Origin: Alternaria dauci
Taxonomy: Eukaryota > Ascomycota > Dothideomycetes > Pleosporales > Pleosporaceae
Direction of reading: 5' to 3'
Assembly: GCF_042100115.1 (NCBI RefSeq)
Contig: NC_091272.1
Span: 682,001 to 746,000 of the forward strand
Length of the DNA: 64,000 nucleotides
In this document: piece after piece, positions 25,601-38,102 of the stretch
Numbering within the stretch: the stretch's first letter is position 1
How the letters are laid out: each line of letters opens with the position of its first letter
The notes under the pieces: model-generated
Databases searched by the model: none
What the model saw: only the letters and a program-made list of their open reading frames with translations
Told to the model about the DNA's origin: nothing
Position numbers and translations under genes: made by a program

Positions 25601-25723
25601 GGCGAAGACGGGCGTCCACTGGGGGACGAGCTATTACTATACACGGATGGGGGGAGAGCAGCAGAGACGGGGAAAGCAAGACGTGGGAGAGAAGAGCGGG
25701 AGGGCACGCTGACGGACGGTTTT

Positions 25724-25751
25724 GAGTCGATTGGCCGTTCGCCTTTGACTC
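25724..25751 (-). promoter_or_regulatory. GCN4/CPC1-type sites and CCAAT box upstream of ilv2
   Basis: TGACTC at 25746-25751 is the core general-amino-acid-control site bound by Gcn4/CPC1. A one-mismatch copy (CGACTC on the minus strand) lies at 25724-25729, and CCAAT on the minus strand at 25730-25734. Branched-chain amino acid genes are classic targets of this bZIP factor, so position and target agree. Binding itself is inferred. Confidence 0.55.
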
Positions 25752-25845
25752 TTCCTCTGGCCCAGGTTTCGTGGCGCACATGAAAAGTTAGTGGAGTCGT
25801 CTCCCCCGGTTGCAGGGGTCGTGATTGGGCAATCCCCGCAATTTC

Positions 25846-27331
25846 ATGGCTTACTGCCGAACATCGGAGCGCTCGAGACGGCCGTCCAAGCCAGCCAGCA
25901 TCGACAATATACGCGATGCAGGTTCCACCCCGAGGAGGCCACGGCCGCAGTGTGTCGGGCGACGAGAGACGGCGAAGTGCGTTGACTGCTTCCTTCACCC
26001 TGGGCCAGCACGACTGATAGAGGCAGATGCCCTTCCTCGGCGCACCACAAAGGGTCCCCTCGATGCCGATGACATAGTCGTAGACGAGTATGCGCGCCCC
26101 TCCCATTCAGCCGACATGCGACACGCAGAGAAGAAACACGCTTACAGAATGATGCAGCCCTCTCGCCGAGAGCACACCCAGCCTGCCTGCGCGCGTCCGA
26201 TCGCCAGCACGGCCTCGAGCTTCCCCGCAGCCGTCCCACGATGCCCCATCGCGCGGCATCGACGACATTCCCCACAAGGACTTCAGTTTCCTGCAAGACC
26301 CCCAAGCATACCACGTCCTGCCCGTGACCAACGTACCGCCCCCCTTCCTCAATGCGCCGCACGCTCCCCCTATATCCTCGCCCATCGACACCCTCCTCCT
26401 GTCGGGACACTATCGCCTGGCCGCCATCGCCGCCGTGCGCAACCTCATCTCGGCTGCCCCAGGCGACCACGATACACTGCTGCACCTAGTCCATGTCCGC
26501 CTGGCATGTCTCTGTCTCCTGCAAGAGTATGCCCTCGCTGCTCAGGAGTCCAAGGTCCTGGGTGACCTGAACAGCGCCTTCTACCGACACCCGCTCACCA
26601 ACACGCATCTCGTGCCCTGGGACCTACGCCTCCTCGTCGTACGATTGGCAGCACTGGGCTACGGGGAATGGCGGAGGGGCATAATGGGCTACTACGAACT
26701 TGCTCGAGAGTGTAGGGAGAGCATCCTCAAGGCAAGCTCAGACGACGACAAGGCAATGTGGCGGTCGAGGCTACGAGACTGCGGCATCCGCGTCGCCAAC
26801 GTGCTGGTAGAGATGGGTGATCTCGAGGGCGCAGGACGACACCTGGCAACACTTGCAGCAGAAGGTGACCAGACCAGGGAGATATCTCTCATGGAAACTC
26901 TCGTCTGGCTGAGGGTTGGTGACATGCAATCGGCACGGCGTTGTCTAGCCCGTGCATCTTCCGCTTCTGCAGACGCTCTCGTGGACGGTACACTAAACGC
27001 TCTGATCCAACTTGCCGACTCGGACTACCAAGCCGCTGCTGAGTCTTTACAGGCCCTGCACGAGCAATTTCCCGAAGACGCCATGGTAGCGCAGAATCTG
27101 GCTGTGTGCCTGCTCTACACGGGCCGTATCTCGGACGCTAAGAGCATACTTAGTGAGCTCGTGGACAACAGCCCGCCGTTCCACTCGCTTGTATTGAACT
27201 TGAGCACAGTGTACGAGTTGTGCACGGAGAGGAACAGGGAAAAGAAGCTTGGGTTGGCTGAAAGATTGGCTGCGAGGAGGGACGGTGGCGGAGTTGGCTG
27301 GGAGCTGAGTAACGCCGAGTTCAAGCTGTAA
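25846..27331 (+). CDS. TRAPPC12-like TPR protein (5' exon uncertain)
   Basis: The solid part is 26158-27331, one frame that reads HVLPVTNVPPPFLNAPHAPP and then helical repeats to the end (AQNLAVCLLYTGRISDAKSI, NLSTVYELCTERNREKKLGL). This is the pattern of TRAPPC12-like TPR proteins: an N-terminal Pro-rich lead, then about eight TPR-type helix pairs. TRAPPC12 belongs to the TRAPP III complex that acts on Ypt1/Rab1 at ER-Golgi and autophagy membranes. The frame has no ATG before a TGA at 26150-26152. The best 5' model is an exon 25846-26087 (ATG at 25846) spliced with GTATGC at 26088 to CAG at 26157, which keeps frame and yields 471 residues. That exon is only moderately protein-like, so the start remains open. 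Divergent from ilv2. Confidence 0.75.
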
Positions 27332-27399
27332 ACGCCTGATCCTGGATGTCTTGGATGAATAGCTCCATCGTAGTGCATTGAACACATATAGTCTCATTG

Positions 27400-28632
27400 C
27401 TAGCTCCGAGGCCTTCGTAATGCTAGGATATCTGATAGTCGCACATTACCCTTTCCACCCCAGCCTGCAGCTCCTTGAGCCACCTCTGGTCGAACGCGGA
27501 CATACCAGCCCCAAGCCCGCTTATCCAGATCTTCATTACTTAACACTTTTGCCCACGACCCGTAGAGCAATTCTAGCGCGCCTAGTAGAAGACTCAGATT
27601 GTGCTCTTTCTCTGCTGCGATAACAGCAGCTGTTCGCTTGCCTTTTGGCTTCGGCGCTGTCTGTCCCTCTACTTTGACGTGAACATCCTCCGTCTTGACT
27701 ACATCCGCAGCAGGTGTCTCGAACGCCTTCATCAAATAGGCCCTTGCGCTTTGTGCGGTGTATATGGGCAGATTGCTTGACCCACTCTTGGAGGTTTGCG
27801 CCTTCTTGAGCGCTTCAAGATCCACGCCCCAGAGTGCAGGCTCTCTCGCCTTCTCCGTCGCCTCGTGCTCATTCTTGTCATCCTCTTTCTCCTTGTTTGA
27901 TACGCCAGGCTCAGGCTTGATCTTTTGCTGTGTTGCATCATCGCTGCTTTCCCATTCATAGCCCCATCTCTTCATTACCCTGATCTCTCTCGTCATGATC
28001 CGCAGCACCGGTTGTCCTTCTCCCCAGCCTTCTTCCTCTGCTGGCTGACCCTTTTCAACTCCAATGTGTACGGCTTTTGTTTTGCTGTTCATAGACGTAA
28101 CGGCTTGCGCTAGACTGAGGCGACTGGATATGGGTTGGCCAGGCATCGTGAACTTGAGTAGTGTTACCGCAAAGGCGAGAACGAGTGGCGCACGATTTGT
28201 ATAGATAACAGTCGCACCGACTTTCGTCTCATCTAGTTCTGGCTCTGGGAGCGCGAGAGAAGCCTCGAGATCGGCGCCATTCAGAGGTTGTCCATATGTT
28301 GGTTTCGCTCTCTTTGGTGCAGGCGCAGATGCAGATGAGGAAGTGTCTGCAGATCGCTTTTTGGAATGTCGCTTTGCAGCATTGAGCACTTGGCGCGCGA
28401 CCTTGTCGTCAGCGAAGATGGTTTTCAGGGTCTCATGAGAGGAATTGGAGAGATCTGATGGACTACGCGGATGTCAATGCAATGGGTGACGCGGTGGTAC
28501 GCGATCACGTGCTTACGTGTTGAGGCCCGCCGCTTGCAAGTCTTTGATCTTGGATAGTGCTTGGGCGAGGGGTACTTTAGCGTCTTGCGATAGGAATCGG
28601 AGGAGGAGCTGAACGTCTTGTGCCGAGGTCAT
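27400..28632 (-). CDS. Conserved fungal protein of unknown function, nuclear-looking
   Basis: Two exons on the minus strand, 28517-28632 and 27400-28462, 392 residues. The junction gives AAGLNTPSDLSNSSHETLK; the intron is 54 nt. I cannot name the family. Visible features: an N-terminal helix (MTSAQDVQLLLRFLSQ), a basic patch RHSKKR and PAPKRAKPTYG that could be a nuclear signal, a hydrophobic-beta centre (VGATVIYTNRAPLVLAFAVT), an acidic/basic low-complexity middle with two KTED/KPEP-type segments that look like SUMO sites (IKPEP, VKTED, VKVEG), and a C-terminal helix region LSLLLGALELLYGSWAKVL. Repeated PsiKxE-like motifs and basic patches suggest a nuclear protein. It ends tail to tail with the TRAPPC12-like gene, only 68 nt away, and is divergent from the U2SURP-like gene. 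Confidence 0.78.
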
Positions 28633-28846
28633 GGTAATTGTCTGGGTCTGTGGTGCTGTCAAGATGAAATGACGTTGTTGGGGATTCCAAGGCCGTGGGG
28701 AAGCCCTGGACCTGACGCTACCGCCGTGCCGGTAGTTTGGACCCTCACGCGCAAGCTTAACTTTCCAATGTTGAGACTCAGAACCTTAACCTCGACCTCA
28801 CCCTATGGAATAACCAACCATCTAAATAATTTGAGCACTCGCTAAC

Positions 28847-30961
28847 ATGGCTTTCAAGTTCTCTCTAGGCACCGCGAAAGCCACCAAGGCGCAGTTGAAT
28901 GCGAAAGCCAAGGAGGAAGAGGAAGCGAAGCAGCGCGAGGAGAAGAATGCGCTCGACAAGGTCATGGCTGATTTTGAGGCGGAGCATGGCGCAGAGAAGA
29001 GCATACTCGGCGAGCCTGAGAAGCAGGTCGAGGAAGATGTCTTTGTGCCAACAGGGAGTAAGAGACATTTTACAGGCAGACAGCGAACGATGAAGAGCGG
29101 CCCCGGCACTCTCGAAACCGAACCTCTCGATGACTATTCACGATCCGGCGTAGCGCCAGGCCGTCTTGCACCTCAGATGCAGCCACGATTTGGGGGGAAT
29201 GCACCCTCAGGTCCCACGTCGCTCGAGGGCCCCAAGCAGCCAGAAAACGTCTATACCACCGTCGTAGCGAAAGCCTCAAACCTCCCGCCCTCGATAGATA
29301 CGCGTCGGGTAGAAGAGCTCTTCGCCGACTTCCCGTCGCTCAAAATTGCCCGCGTCGAGAAGATACCACCGCAAGGCCCATCGCCAAAGGGCAGACCGTC
29401 GGCGACGATGAAGGTCATTTTCGACAGAGATGCCAACGCGCGGGACCTCGACGATGCGATGAACAAGCTCAACGACAAGAAGTACTTGGGAAAAGGCTAT
29501 TATCTGCATTTGGACAGGTACCTTGGTGGTCGCTCAGTGGACACAGCGCAGCGGACGGAGGCATTTGGTGCACGGTGGCAGGCTCCTGAACTGCCCAAGG
29601 GCTTTGCGCCTCCACCAGATCTTGGCGGGGGAGGTGGAGGTGGCAGAGATCGGCCGCGCGAAGATACTGAGCAGCTCATTGTCACTGCAAACCAGCCCCC
29701 GGATGCTGCCACACTCAGACTGGTGCATCAGACCATAGAAGGGGTCATACTTGGAGGCGTAGAGTTCGAAGCTGCCTTGATGAACGATCCACAAGTCCAA
29801 GACGAGGAACGATTCGCTTGGCTGTACGACCAGAAGCACCCCGTCAACCGGTATTACCGTTGGCGCTTACATCAGATCGTTTGCGATAGCCCCAATCCCG
29901 AGATCTTCGAGAGGCATGGCGATTGGCGGGGCCCGCAGGATCCACTTCCCCACGAGTTCGCCGACCATCTGGGAGCGTTTGAGTCTGACGACGAGAGCTT
30001 GGACAGTGACGACGAGGAAGAGAAGGAGAAGCCGCAGTACAAGCCCCTGCCAGTTGGCGACAACTACCCTGGACGAGTCGACAATGGTCACGGCATTATG
30101 GACCCCAGATCACGAGCCATGCTTCTGTGGATGCTTACTACCGTTCCCCCAGGTAGCATCGTTGCTGATGACATCGCCGCCATATCGAACTTTGCTGTTG
30201 AACACGCCGGGCAGGGCATGGATGAAGTCACTAGCATCCTGGTGTCCAACATTATACAGCCCTTCCAGCTCACCGATGCCAATCCGCGAAACCGTGCAAG
30301 CGATGCGGAAGGCAAAGACGATCTTCGACGTCCTGATCTTCGACAGGTAACGCTAAACGCCTTGCGCATCGTCTCTGATGTGCTCTTTGTCACGGCTAAA
30401 GAGTCTGGTGTCTCCTACAAGTATCGTCTAGCTATAGGTACGGAGCTTGTGGATCGCAAGGTCTTCGAACATCTCGAACAGATCCCCGCGAGGCTCGAGA
30501 TGGGTCGCATGACGGAGAGGAGCTTCAGAGAAGAAGTCAACACTATACTCAAAGTCTGGGAGGAGGAGCATTTGTTTGACGACGCAACACTGAAACACCT
30601 CGACGAGGCGTTCAATGCGCGGGAGAGACAAAAGCAGGAAGACGAGGAGGCGAGACGGTTGGCAGAGAGGAGGAAACGCAAGAGCAACGTGGTCCGCAAA
30701 ATACCGACTTCCGAAGCGACCGAGGGGGGTGAGCAGGCGATGGACGTTGACGAGGCCGCGGAGGAAGCGACGGTTGAGCCCCAAGAGACTTCTGCGACAG
30801 CGACTCCAGAGGTATCTGTAGCTGAAGCTGTCGCGCCCTTAGAACCACCCAAAGCAGCCGACCCAAAAGAAGTTGAGATACCTGGAGAGACGGCTGTCGC
30901 CAGAGCTCGCCGGCTGAGGCCCAAGGCTGAAGACATGTTTGCGCTGGACGAGGAGGACTAA
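28847..30961 (+). CDS. U2SURP/SR140-like splicing factor (RRM + SURP + CID)
   Basis: A single exon of 704 residues, ATG in AACATGGCT context. Domain order: charged coiled N-terminus (about 10-60), an RRM at about 137-225 (VYTTVVAKASNLPPSID, with a degenerate RNP1 SATMKVIFDRD), a run of seven glycines at about 260-266, a SURP module at about 288-342 (LRLVHQTIEGVILGGVEFEA, FAWLYDQKHPVNRYYRWRL), an acidic linker, a CID-like helical domain at about 415-570 (RAMLLWMLTTVPPGSIVADD) and a charged C-terminal coil. That order is diagnostic of U2-snRNP-associated SURP proteins, which act in 3' splice-site recognition. The end is acidic (AEDMFALDEED). It lies divergently from the unknown nuclear-looking gene, with about 215 nt between starts. 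Confidence 0.92.
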   Translation: MAFKFSLGTAKATKAQLNAKAKEEEEAKQREEKNALDKVMADFEAEHGAEKSILGEPEKQVEEDVFVPTGSKRHFTGRQRTMKSGPGTLETEPLDDYSRSGVAPGRLAPQMQPRFGGNAPSGPTSLEGPKQPENVYTTVVAKASNLPPSIDTRRVEELFADFPSLKIARVEKIPPQGPSPKGRPSATMKVIFDRDANARDLDDAMNKLNDKKYLGKGYYLHLDRYLGGRSVDTAQRTEAFGARWQAPELPKGFAPPPDLGGGGGGGRDRPREDTEQLIVTANQPPDAATLRLVHQTIEGVILGGVEFEAALMNDPQVQDEERFAWLYDQKHPVNRYYRWRLHQIVCDSPNPEIFERHGDWRGPQDPLPHEFADHLGAFESDDESLDSDDEEEKEKPQYKPLPVGDNYPGRVDNGHGIMDPRSRAMLLWMLTTVPPGSIVADDIAAISNFAVEHAGQGMDEVTSILVSNIIQPFQLTDANPRNRASDAEGKDDLRRPDLRQVTLNALRIVSDVLFVTAKESGVSYKYRLAIGTELVDRKVFEHLEQIPARLEMGRMTERSFREEVNTILKVWEEEHLFDDATLKHLDEAFNARERQKQEDEEARRLAERRKRKSNVVRKIPTSEATEGGEQAMDVDEAAEEATVEPQETSATATPEVSVAEAVAPLEPPKAADPKEVEIPGETAVARARRLRPKAEDMFALDEED

Positions 30962-31686
30962 GCAAGTGATAGACCTACGGATGATACCCTGGAGCGAAGT
31001 GGAGTCTAACCAACTCATCAAAGCCGCCGACAAGTAAAGAGCGGTGATGAAAGAATCAGACCTCAACTACTGTTTTGGATGCCCCACAACGGCCAACGAT
31101 GTCGATGATGAAAATTTCACGCTCGTAGTACAGCGACAGAACCACAAGCTCCCTAGAATTCCTTCGTGTATGTGATGTCTGTGAATCAAACTTCGCCCTC
31201 AGCTCTCAAGCCCCGAGCAAGCACACAGGCGCCATGCCGCTAGTCACGTAGACCCCACGCTTGATCGACACCAGGCACACCCCCTGATTCGTTACCCTGA
31301 CCAAACACATGGTTGCAGCACGTTTCCTTTGAGCTGATATTGATGGGAAATCTGGTGGCTCTTTGTAGACAACAATCGAAATCAGGTGCAAGCGTGATTG
31401 GCTCGTGACTTGCGCCGTGGACCCCAACACCTCGTGGGACTGCCCGCTACGGAAGCTCTCCGCCTAAACCAACAACACAGACACTTGTAGTCGCTACCTC
31501 ACACCGCCTCGCAGCCAAAACTCCGCCCACTTAGTCGCGCTGCTGGCCCTCCGGCAGCCGCTCTATCGCAGGGATATTTTCTTTCCTCACATTCTTGCCA
31601 AGGCTGCTGTGTTAGGGCTCTTCCGCTGCCATCTCCGCAGCTTCGCAGTCGTCTTCCTCACAACACCCCTCAACCCTTGTTCCAAG
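30962..31686. other. Intergenic region
   Basis: 725 nt between two plus-strand genes. Only short frames without protein-like content; the distal part is the promoter of the DUF7918-like gene. Confidence 0.4.
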
Positions 31687-33481
31687 ATGCCGACCTTCCT
31701 AGGGCTTGCCGTCAGCATCCACGCCGACAGCAATCCACTGCCAGAATACTCGATACAGAAGCAATCCAAACATCACCGTATCACGTCGTACATCCCCGTC
31801 CCACCTGCGAAGATACCGCCGGGCGCTACCAAGCCTGAACAGTCTTCTTTCGCGATATCGATAACCCTGCTCACTCCAGGTCTTCACGTGCCCTACTCTA
31901 CTCCCAAGCCGACTCCAGAAGACCCCAATCCAAAGGCCAAGATTGTCGGTGGCCTCCCTGGTCAAACTGGAGAGCGGGGCAAGTACGGTCCCACGATAGC
32001 CCCATACAAGCCTCTGACCACTTCGCCGAACGAGACAATTGCTGCATACATATACTTTGACGGCCGGGCAAAGGAAGAAGTGGCAACCCTGCTGCGGCGC
32101 GGCGAAGAGACGTGGGTGAACTCGCGGTGGGTCAGCGTGCCAGAGTCAGAAGGTGGGGGTCTTGCAGAGCGCGAGTTTCTCTTCCGCGAGGTTGGTCTCG
32201 AGCGATGGCTGAACGGCCTAGATCTCGAGGGCAAGGACAAAGATGTGGCCGCAAAGATTGAGCGGAGAAAGCAGCGCCTCGAGAAGAAGCGGGCAAAGCG
32301 GAGAGAGGCCATGGACAGCAGCGACGAGGACAAGAATGCATCCAGCAACGGTGTATTGCGCTACAGCGAAAGCAAAGACGCGCCCGTCGAGACGCTTTCT
32401 GGCAACGACGAGTTCTTTACCACCGATTCCGATTCGGACGACGAGCCTCCCATGCCCGAGGCAGCTGGACAAATCAAGGTCGCTTTGTTCCGTGTACTGG
32501 CGTCTGGCGAAATCAAGCGCGGCGAGTACTCGCCCCAGTTCGATGCACACGACGACGACGAACAAAACGGAGGAGGAGAGGGCGAGGACGTTGATCACAC
32601 AACGAGTTTCGCGAAGCCCAAGACATTAGATCCAAAGTCTATCAGCACCCAGACAGTCACTGGCATCGACCCTCCAGACAAGCCATACGCAGTCTTCACC
32701 TTCTTGTACCGCGGAGAGCGTAAGTGTCCAAAGTGACGGGTTTGGAAAATTTCAACTAACACAGAACAGGCCAACTGCGCAAGATGGGCATCTTGAACAC
32801 AAAGGAGAAGCCTACAGTCACCTCGCCGCAATCTAAGCGGAAATCCGGAGCGCTTGACTTTGGCAGCCTAAAGCCCTTGAACGCAGCCGCCGGGACCAAG
32901 AACTTTGGTGGCTACCGGGAGACCTCACCCAAGTCTAACAAGAAGACGGCAGACGTCATGGACAGCGACGCAGACGATGAGGACGACATCAAGGTGGAGG
33001 ATGCGGACGATGACAAGGAGGTCTTCGACAAGGGTATGCTGTCGCCAGAAGACGCTCACAGACAGGGTGAGCTCGCGGAGGGTGTGCGCAAGATCAAGGT
33101 ATGTCTCTGTGCTCTAGCAAAAGAAGCCATACTAACACCTCATAGCTCAAGCGTCAACATTCCGCAGAACCCTTAGGCCGTCCTGCAGGACCCTCTCACT
33201 CTGATTCCACTGGATCTCCTCTTTCGGGTACACCAGCTCCCGATGCCTCGTCGGCAGCTGGACCGTCGTCCCCACGCGCCGTAGATGCCTCCGCCGAGCC
33301 CAGCTCACAAAACTCCGTCGCCTCACCTTTCAAGAAGCAGCGCGCTTCATTACCCGGCTTCGATGACAACGTACGGAAGAGTCTGGGCCAAGCGCTCATG
33401 GACGCCCACCAAGGACGAGCAAACTCTGACGGAAACATCCCCACCATCGAAACCAAGATGGAAGAAGATGAGGAGTTGTGA
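31687..33481 (+). CDS. DUF7918-like fungal protein
   Basis: Three exons, 31687-32719, 32770-33098 and 33146-33481, 565 residues. The start at 31687 (AAGATGCCG) replaces an in-frame upstream extension that has no ATG. The first 220 residues form a beta-rich domain beginning LGLAVSIHADSNPLPEYSI, with SFAISITLLTPGLHVPYST and ETIAAYIYFDGR, then WVNSRWVSVPESEGGGLAER; this matches what I know as DUF7918 in basidio- and ascomycetes. The C-terminal half is low-complexity and acidic/basic (DSSDEDKN, DSDADDEDDIKVEDADDD), with probable nuclear signals (KRKSG, KKQRASLPG). Intron junctions give FLYRGERQLRKMG and VRKIKLKRQHS, both in frame. Function is unknown; a nuclear location is inferred from composition. 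Confidence 0.8.
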
Positions 33482-33989
33482 CACAAGAAGATTCGTTTTC
33501 AAATCGCATTTGAATGAGTGGAGGCTGCCTTGTCCCTCTTCGTGCAACAAGCACATCTCTGTTCGCATTATACTGCAATGCTACAATTGTCCGAACCTTA
33601 ATAGCTCGCGGGCACCAGGGCCGGCATCACCTTCTAGGCGCAAATTGGCATGGATCCTGCAAAATTAAGGATATGGGGGCCTTTGGATAAACTAGGCTTG
33701 GTGCCGGGTTTGGTTCTGGGCTGGCTGACGAATTCTGTACATGATCATGTTTCGTATGTTCTCTTTTTGGTGTGGGCTTCGGTACGGCAAGAAGCGTGGC
33801 GGATGGTTTGGGATCAGGATAAGCTGATGCAAGACGCATCACTGGTGTGTCTAGCAATGAGAAGTGACATGAAATGAAATGTATGGCACGATATATGGTA
33901 CGTGTGTATGAACGACCAACTGCAAGTGTAAAGTGAAAAGTAATGCTTGTTTGATGTAGACTACCGATGGGCGTAAAGCTGATCCTCAC
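33482..33989. other. Intergenic, convergent 3' ends
   Basis: 508 nt between genes that end towards each other. Nothing gene-like seen. Confidence 0.4.
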
Positions 33990-35015
33990 TCAGGGCCCAA
34001 GAGGATTGCCGACTTCATCTTCTGGGTGAGGTGAGTACCGACGGGGTGATACATAACGCACTGGAGGCCTTTCGGGTTCTTGATCCGGTCTCCATGCACA
34101 CAAATCCAGTAAACTGCCCACTGTCGTCACCGTCCGTTTCCCTCCAGATTCTCCCTCTCGTTCAAATTCCTCCTCTGATACTTTCAATCCTTTAGTCACA
34201 CCTCGCTGCACTAATACACTAGACCACCCCGCATCTTCAGCCCCGAAAACATCTTTGATCAGGTCATCGCCGACATACAGCTTCTCGAACGATGATGCTG
34301 GAGTGTCGGTGCTGGACCCCATGCTCTCCAGTGTGAGAGCTAGCATCTCTTCGGCAGCAGCGAAGATGCGTCGATCTGGTTTCTCAAAGCCGACGTCGTA
34401 GGAGAGCACCGTGAAATCTATATCGTCGAGCGGACGGCTCTTAAATTTTCTCTCTGTGCCTCCCTGATCTCCGTCTCCGTAGCGACGGGGATTTACTTGG
34501 AGTCGCATTGAAGCCAAGATATCGGGGACGCGGTCATCGGAATTTGTTATGATTCCGACAATGGTCTTATCCCAGGGCCAGATACGTGAAACTTTTTCGT
34601 TGTTCAAACGGACTTGCAGTGATTCGAAAAAGGGATGAACGTCTCGGAATACATCGTAGCCTAATCTTGAGGAGTACGTGCGTAGCAGTTCCTCGGTAAG
34701 GGCAGTTGGAAAGGGTTGGCCTTCGCTGAGAAAGGGCTTGAAGGTATCCTCTACGACGTTCGACCACCACTTCTCCGCACCCATTCCCGTGGCTTTGCCA
34801 TAGTTTGGGTTCTCTTGGGCGGCTTTCTTGAAGGCGGACTTGAAGCTTGCATCTACCTTCGTGGGCTTCTTGACGCTGCCTACGTTGATGCCGTGACGGG
34901 TTGCGGCTTGTGCGTAGGTGAATTGAATGGGTGTAGAAGGAGTAAAGAGGGTGCCGAATGCGTCGAGACAAAGAAGCAGGTTCCTTTTACCCGCAATCGG
35001 TTTGGCCGCTGACAT
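33990..35015 (-). CDS. HAD-superfamily hydrolase (HDHD3-like)
   Basis: One exon of 341 residues from the ATG at 35015; the frame stays open upstream to a GTG at 35066, which I do not use. HAD motif I is LLLCLDAFGTLF (Asp at residue 18; the second Asp of DxD is Phe here, as in HDHD3 relatives). Motif II is IVGIITNSDDR, and motifs III/IV are KPDRRIFAAAEE and KLYVGDDLIKDVFGAEDAGW with the metal-binding GDD. The cap region is helical and contains GAEKWWSNVVEDTF, also typical of HDHD3-type proteins. The substrate is unknown. It diverges from dpm1 with 316 nt between the two starts, so they may share a promoter. Confidence 0.9.
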   Translation of the reverse strand: MSAAKPIAGKRNLLLCLDAFGTLFTPSTPIQFTYAQAATRHGINVGSVKKPTKVDASFKSAFKKAAQENPNYGKATGMGAEKWWSNVVEDTFKPFLSEGQPFPTALTEELLRTYSSRLGYDVFRDVHPFFESLQVRLNNEKVSRIWPWDKTIVGIITNSDDRVPDILASMRLQVNPRRYGDGDQGGTERKFKSRPLDDIDFTVLSYDVGFEKPDRRIFAAAEEMLALTLESMGSSTDTPASSFEKLYVGDDLIKDVFGAEDAGWSSVLVQRGVTKGLKVSEEEFEREGESGGKRTVTTVGSLLDLCAWRPDQEPERPPVRYVSPRRYSPHPEDEVGNPLGP

Positions 35016-36114
<1,099 letters not shown>

Positions 36115-36646
36115 GAGATTGGATGAACGGCTTGCATGGCGTTGGCGTCCGGTGGGGATGGATGGCCTTGACGATATCCTGGACTGTATTGGCAAAGAGG
36201 GGTATACTTTATCTTTTTCTTTTGTCTGAATAGTATGTTTAACTCATAATCTTTTCACCAATGGCCTCTTTCCAATCCCCTCCCATCTGAGGATATCCGC
36301 GATCCTCGAGGTCTTGCCGGCTTCCAGAGGTCGCAGTTCTGGTTAGGTCATCTGCTAATGACTAGTATGTTTGATTTAGATGTGGGTGTGGAACAAGGTA
36401 TGTCTTTCTATCTTCCCTCCTCGTTAGCGGATGTCTACTAATATGCCACAAGACTTGCTTTCGATGACTGCGATACCTCTAGGCTACCATGACATTCACC
36501 AGTCCCAATACGCCAAGCGACACTAGTCCCGCTGAATCCCTACCTCGTACTGATTTCAACTCTAGCAGTCCCTCCATTGCCGTAACCACCTTCATCATAC
36601 CGCGACAAAACGTCTCATCGCAGCCGCTACCGAGCCTACCGCTACT
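36115..36646. other. Intergenic region, start of the accessory part
   Basis: 532 nt between dpm1 and the F-box-like pair. No gene-like content. Confidence 0.35.
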
Positions 36647-37566
36647 ATGTTGATGCAAGGGGATCCCAAACCTTTCCGCCTCATGGAGTAAGTGCCCCTG
36701 TACAAATTGAGTTTGAGCCATACACTAACTGCATCCACCCGTCTGTAGCCTTCCCATGGAATTACGCCTCATGATCTACAAGCGGCTACCTCGTCGGATC
36801 AAGCATACCGAGCTTCAATATGTCGCCGCGCCCGAGTTCGACTCTGCCAGCAAGACTGACTCGAACATCATCCTGGTCACACGTCACATTCCAACAGCTC
36901 TGTTGCGTACAAGCCGTCAGGTCTATTCTGAGGCGCGCGATGTTGTTGCTGCTCTGATCCGAACGTTTGTGAAAGAGTCGCTGCCGCGGTTGATAGAATA
37001 CAACGCCTCCAAACAGCTGTTCGATGCGCTCGTGCAGTCCATCTCGACAGAACGTGCGGCGCTTTCCGTAAGTCTTCTATAGTCTTTTTTTTTTACCGAA
37101 ATAAGGAGATGTGACTAAGGTTTTCTAGACTGGGGTACCCTATGATATGATCGGGGCCTGTCGGCGAAATTATCCGTTCGCCTCCTACCCATGGAAGACC
37201 GAACACTTCCACCAGGTCTTACAATTCCTCTGTCAAGCTACATTGGCAATCGGTAGCATCGTTGCGACTGTATCACGCTTCGATCTTGAGAGCACAGTGG
37301 ATCACCCCTTGCTGAAGTAGGCCATGTATATTCTAAGGGCCCGACGGAATCTCAACTTTCACCTTCAGGTTCGGCTCTGCAAAGATACACGTATCAGGCC
37401 GGGTTATGAATACATAATCTTACGTGCACCCTGTGGGAAGCTCAAGCTTTCGGCCACCAACACTCCCGTCAAACCTGTCATGGACAAGTTCCTAGACGGT
37501 AACAGCGATGTCTTCAGTACTCGTATGAGTCAGGAGACATGGGTTGGGGAATGGCTACCTTCTTAG
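36647..37566 (+). pseudogene. F-box-like protein paralogue, interrupted by an in-frame TAG
   Basis: Three exons by frame logic: 36647-36687, 36749-37067 and 37129-37566. The junction of exons 1 and 2 gives FRLMDLPMELRLMIYKRLPR followed by RIKHTE, closely matching the paralogue just downstream (FPFLELPAEIRSLVYEYLPR then QIKHTE); both look like the short F-box-type entry of fungal F-box-like proteins. Exon 3 runs to TAG at 37318-37320, then the same frame stays open to a C-terminus WVGEWLPS that mirrors WVANWLPS of the neighbour. So the original protein very likely continued through the TAG. Either it is a pseudogene or a shortened product is made. No in-frame intron that removes the TAG was found. 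The tandem arrangement points to local duplication. Confidence 0.65.
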
Positions 37567-38102
37567 TGAAGGGCTTAGAGACGTCTGGTAATACGGAAGG
37601 TGGCCCTGTACCTTCCGGCTTCTTTGTGCGATTAATATGATCGGAGCGCGACACTGAGGCAGATGCCTAGAAGAAAACTGAATCCACGTCACATTCGTTT
37701 TCTTGCTTCGCATGTGCACTTCGATGTTACAACCTTATCATGTGCCACCGTCGGTGAAGAAGCCGCTAACCGATTTCGGTGCGCTAATGCAGTCAACAAC
37801 CTCCGATTAATCCATCCATCCAACGCTTGGTCTCCATCTTAAAGTCTAGCGATACACTTTTTCCTACCAAAAGCCTTTGAAAACATGAGCATCCGGGGTT
37901 TCCGGCTGACGCGGGGATCATCACCACGGCGTCATTATCTTCTCCATACCCTCCGATAGGTCGACGTTGGAGTATATACACAAGATGTTGTCTCTCTCCT
38001 CTGATTTCGTACTACAAGTCTCCATTCGTTCTCATTTACCTGCCAGGCCTGTTTGACCACGACCGCTAACATTCTCGACATCCATTCGATCTTCTGGTAA
38101 TA
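37567..38102. other. Spacer between tandem paralogues
   Basis: 536 nt without gene-like content; should hold the promoter of the downstream copy. Confidence 0.35.
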
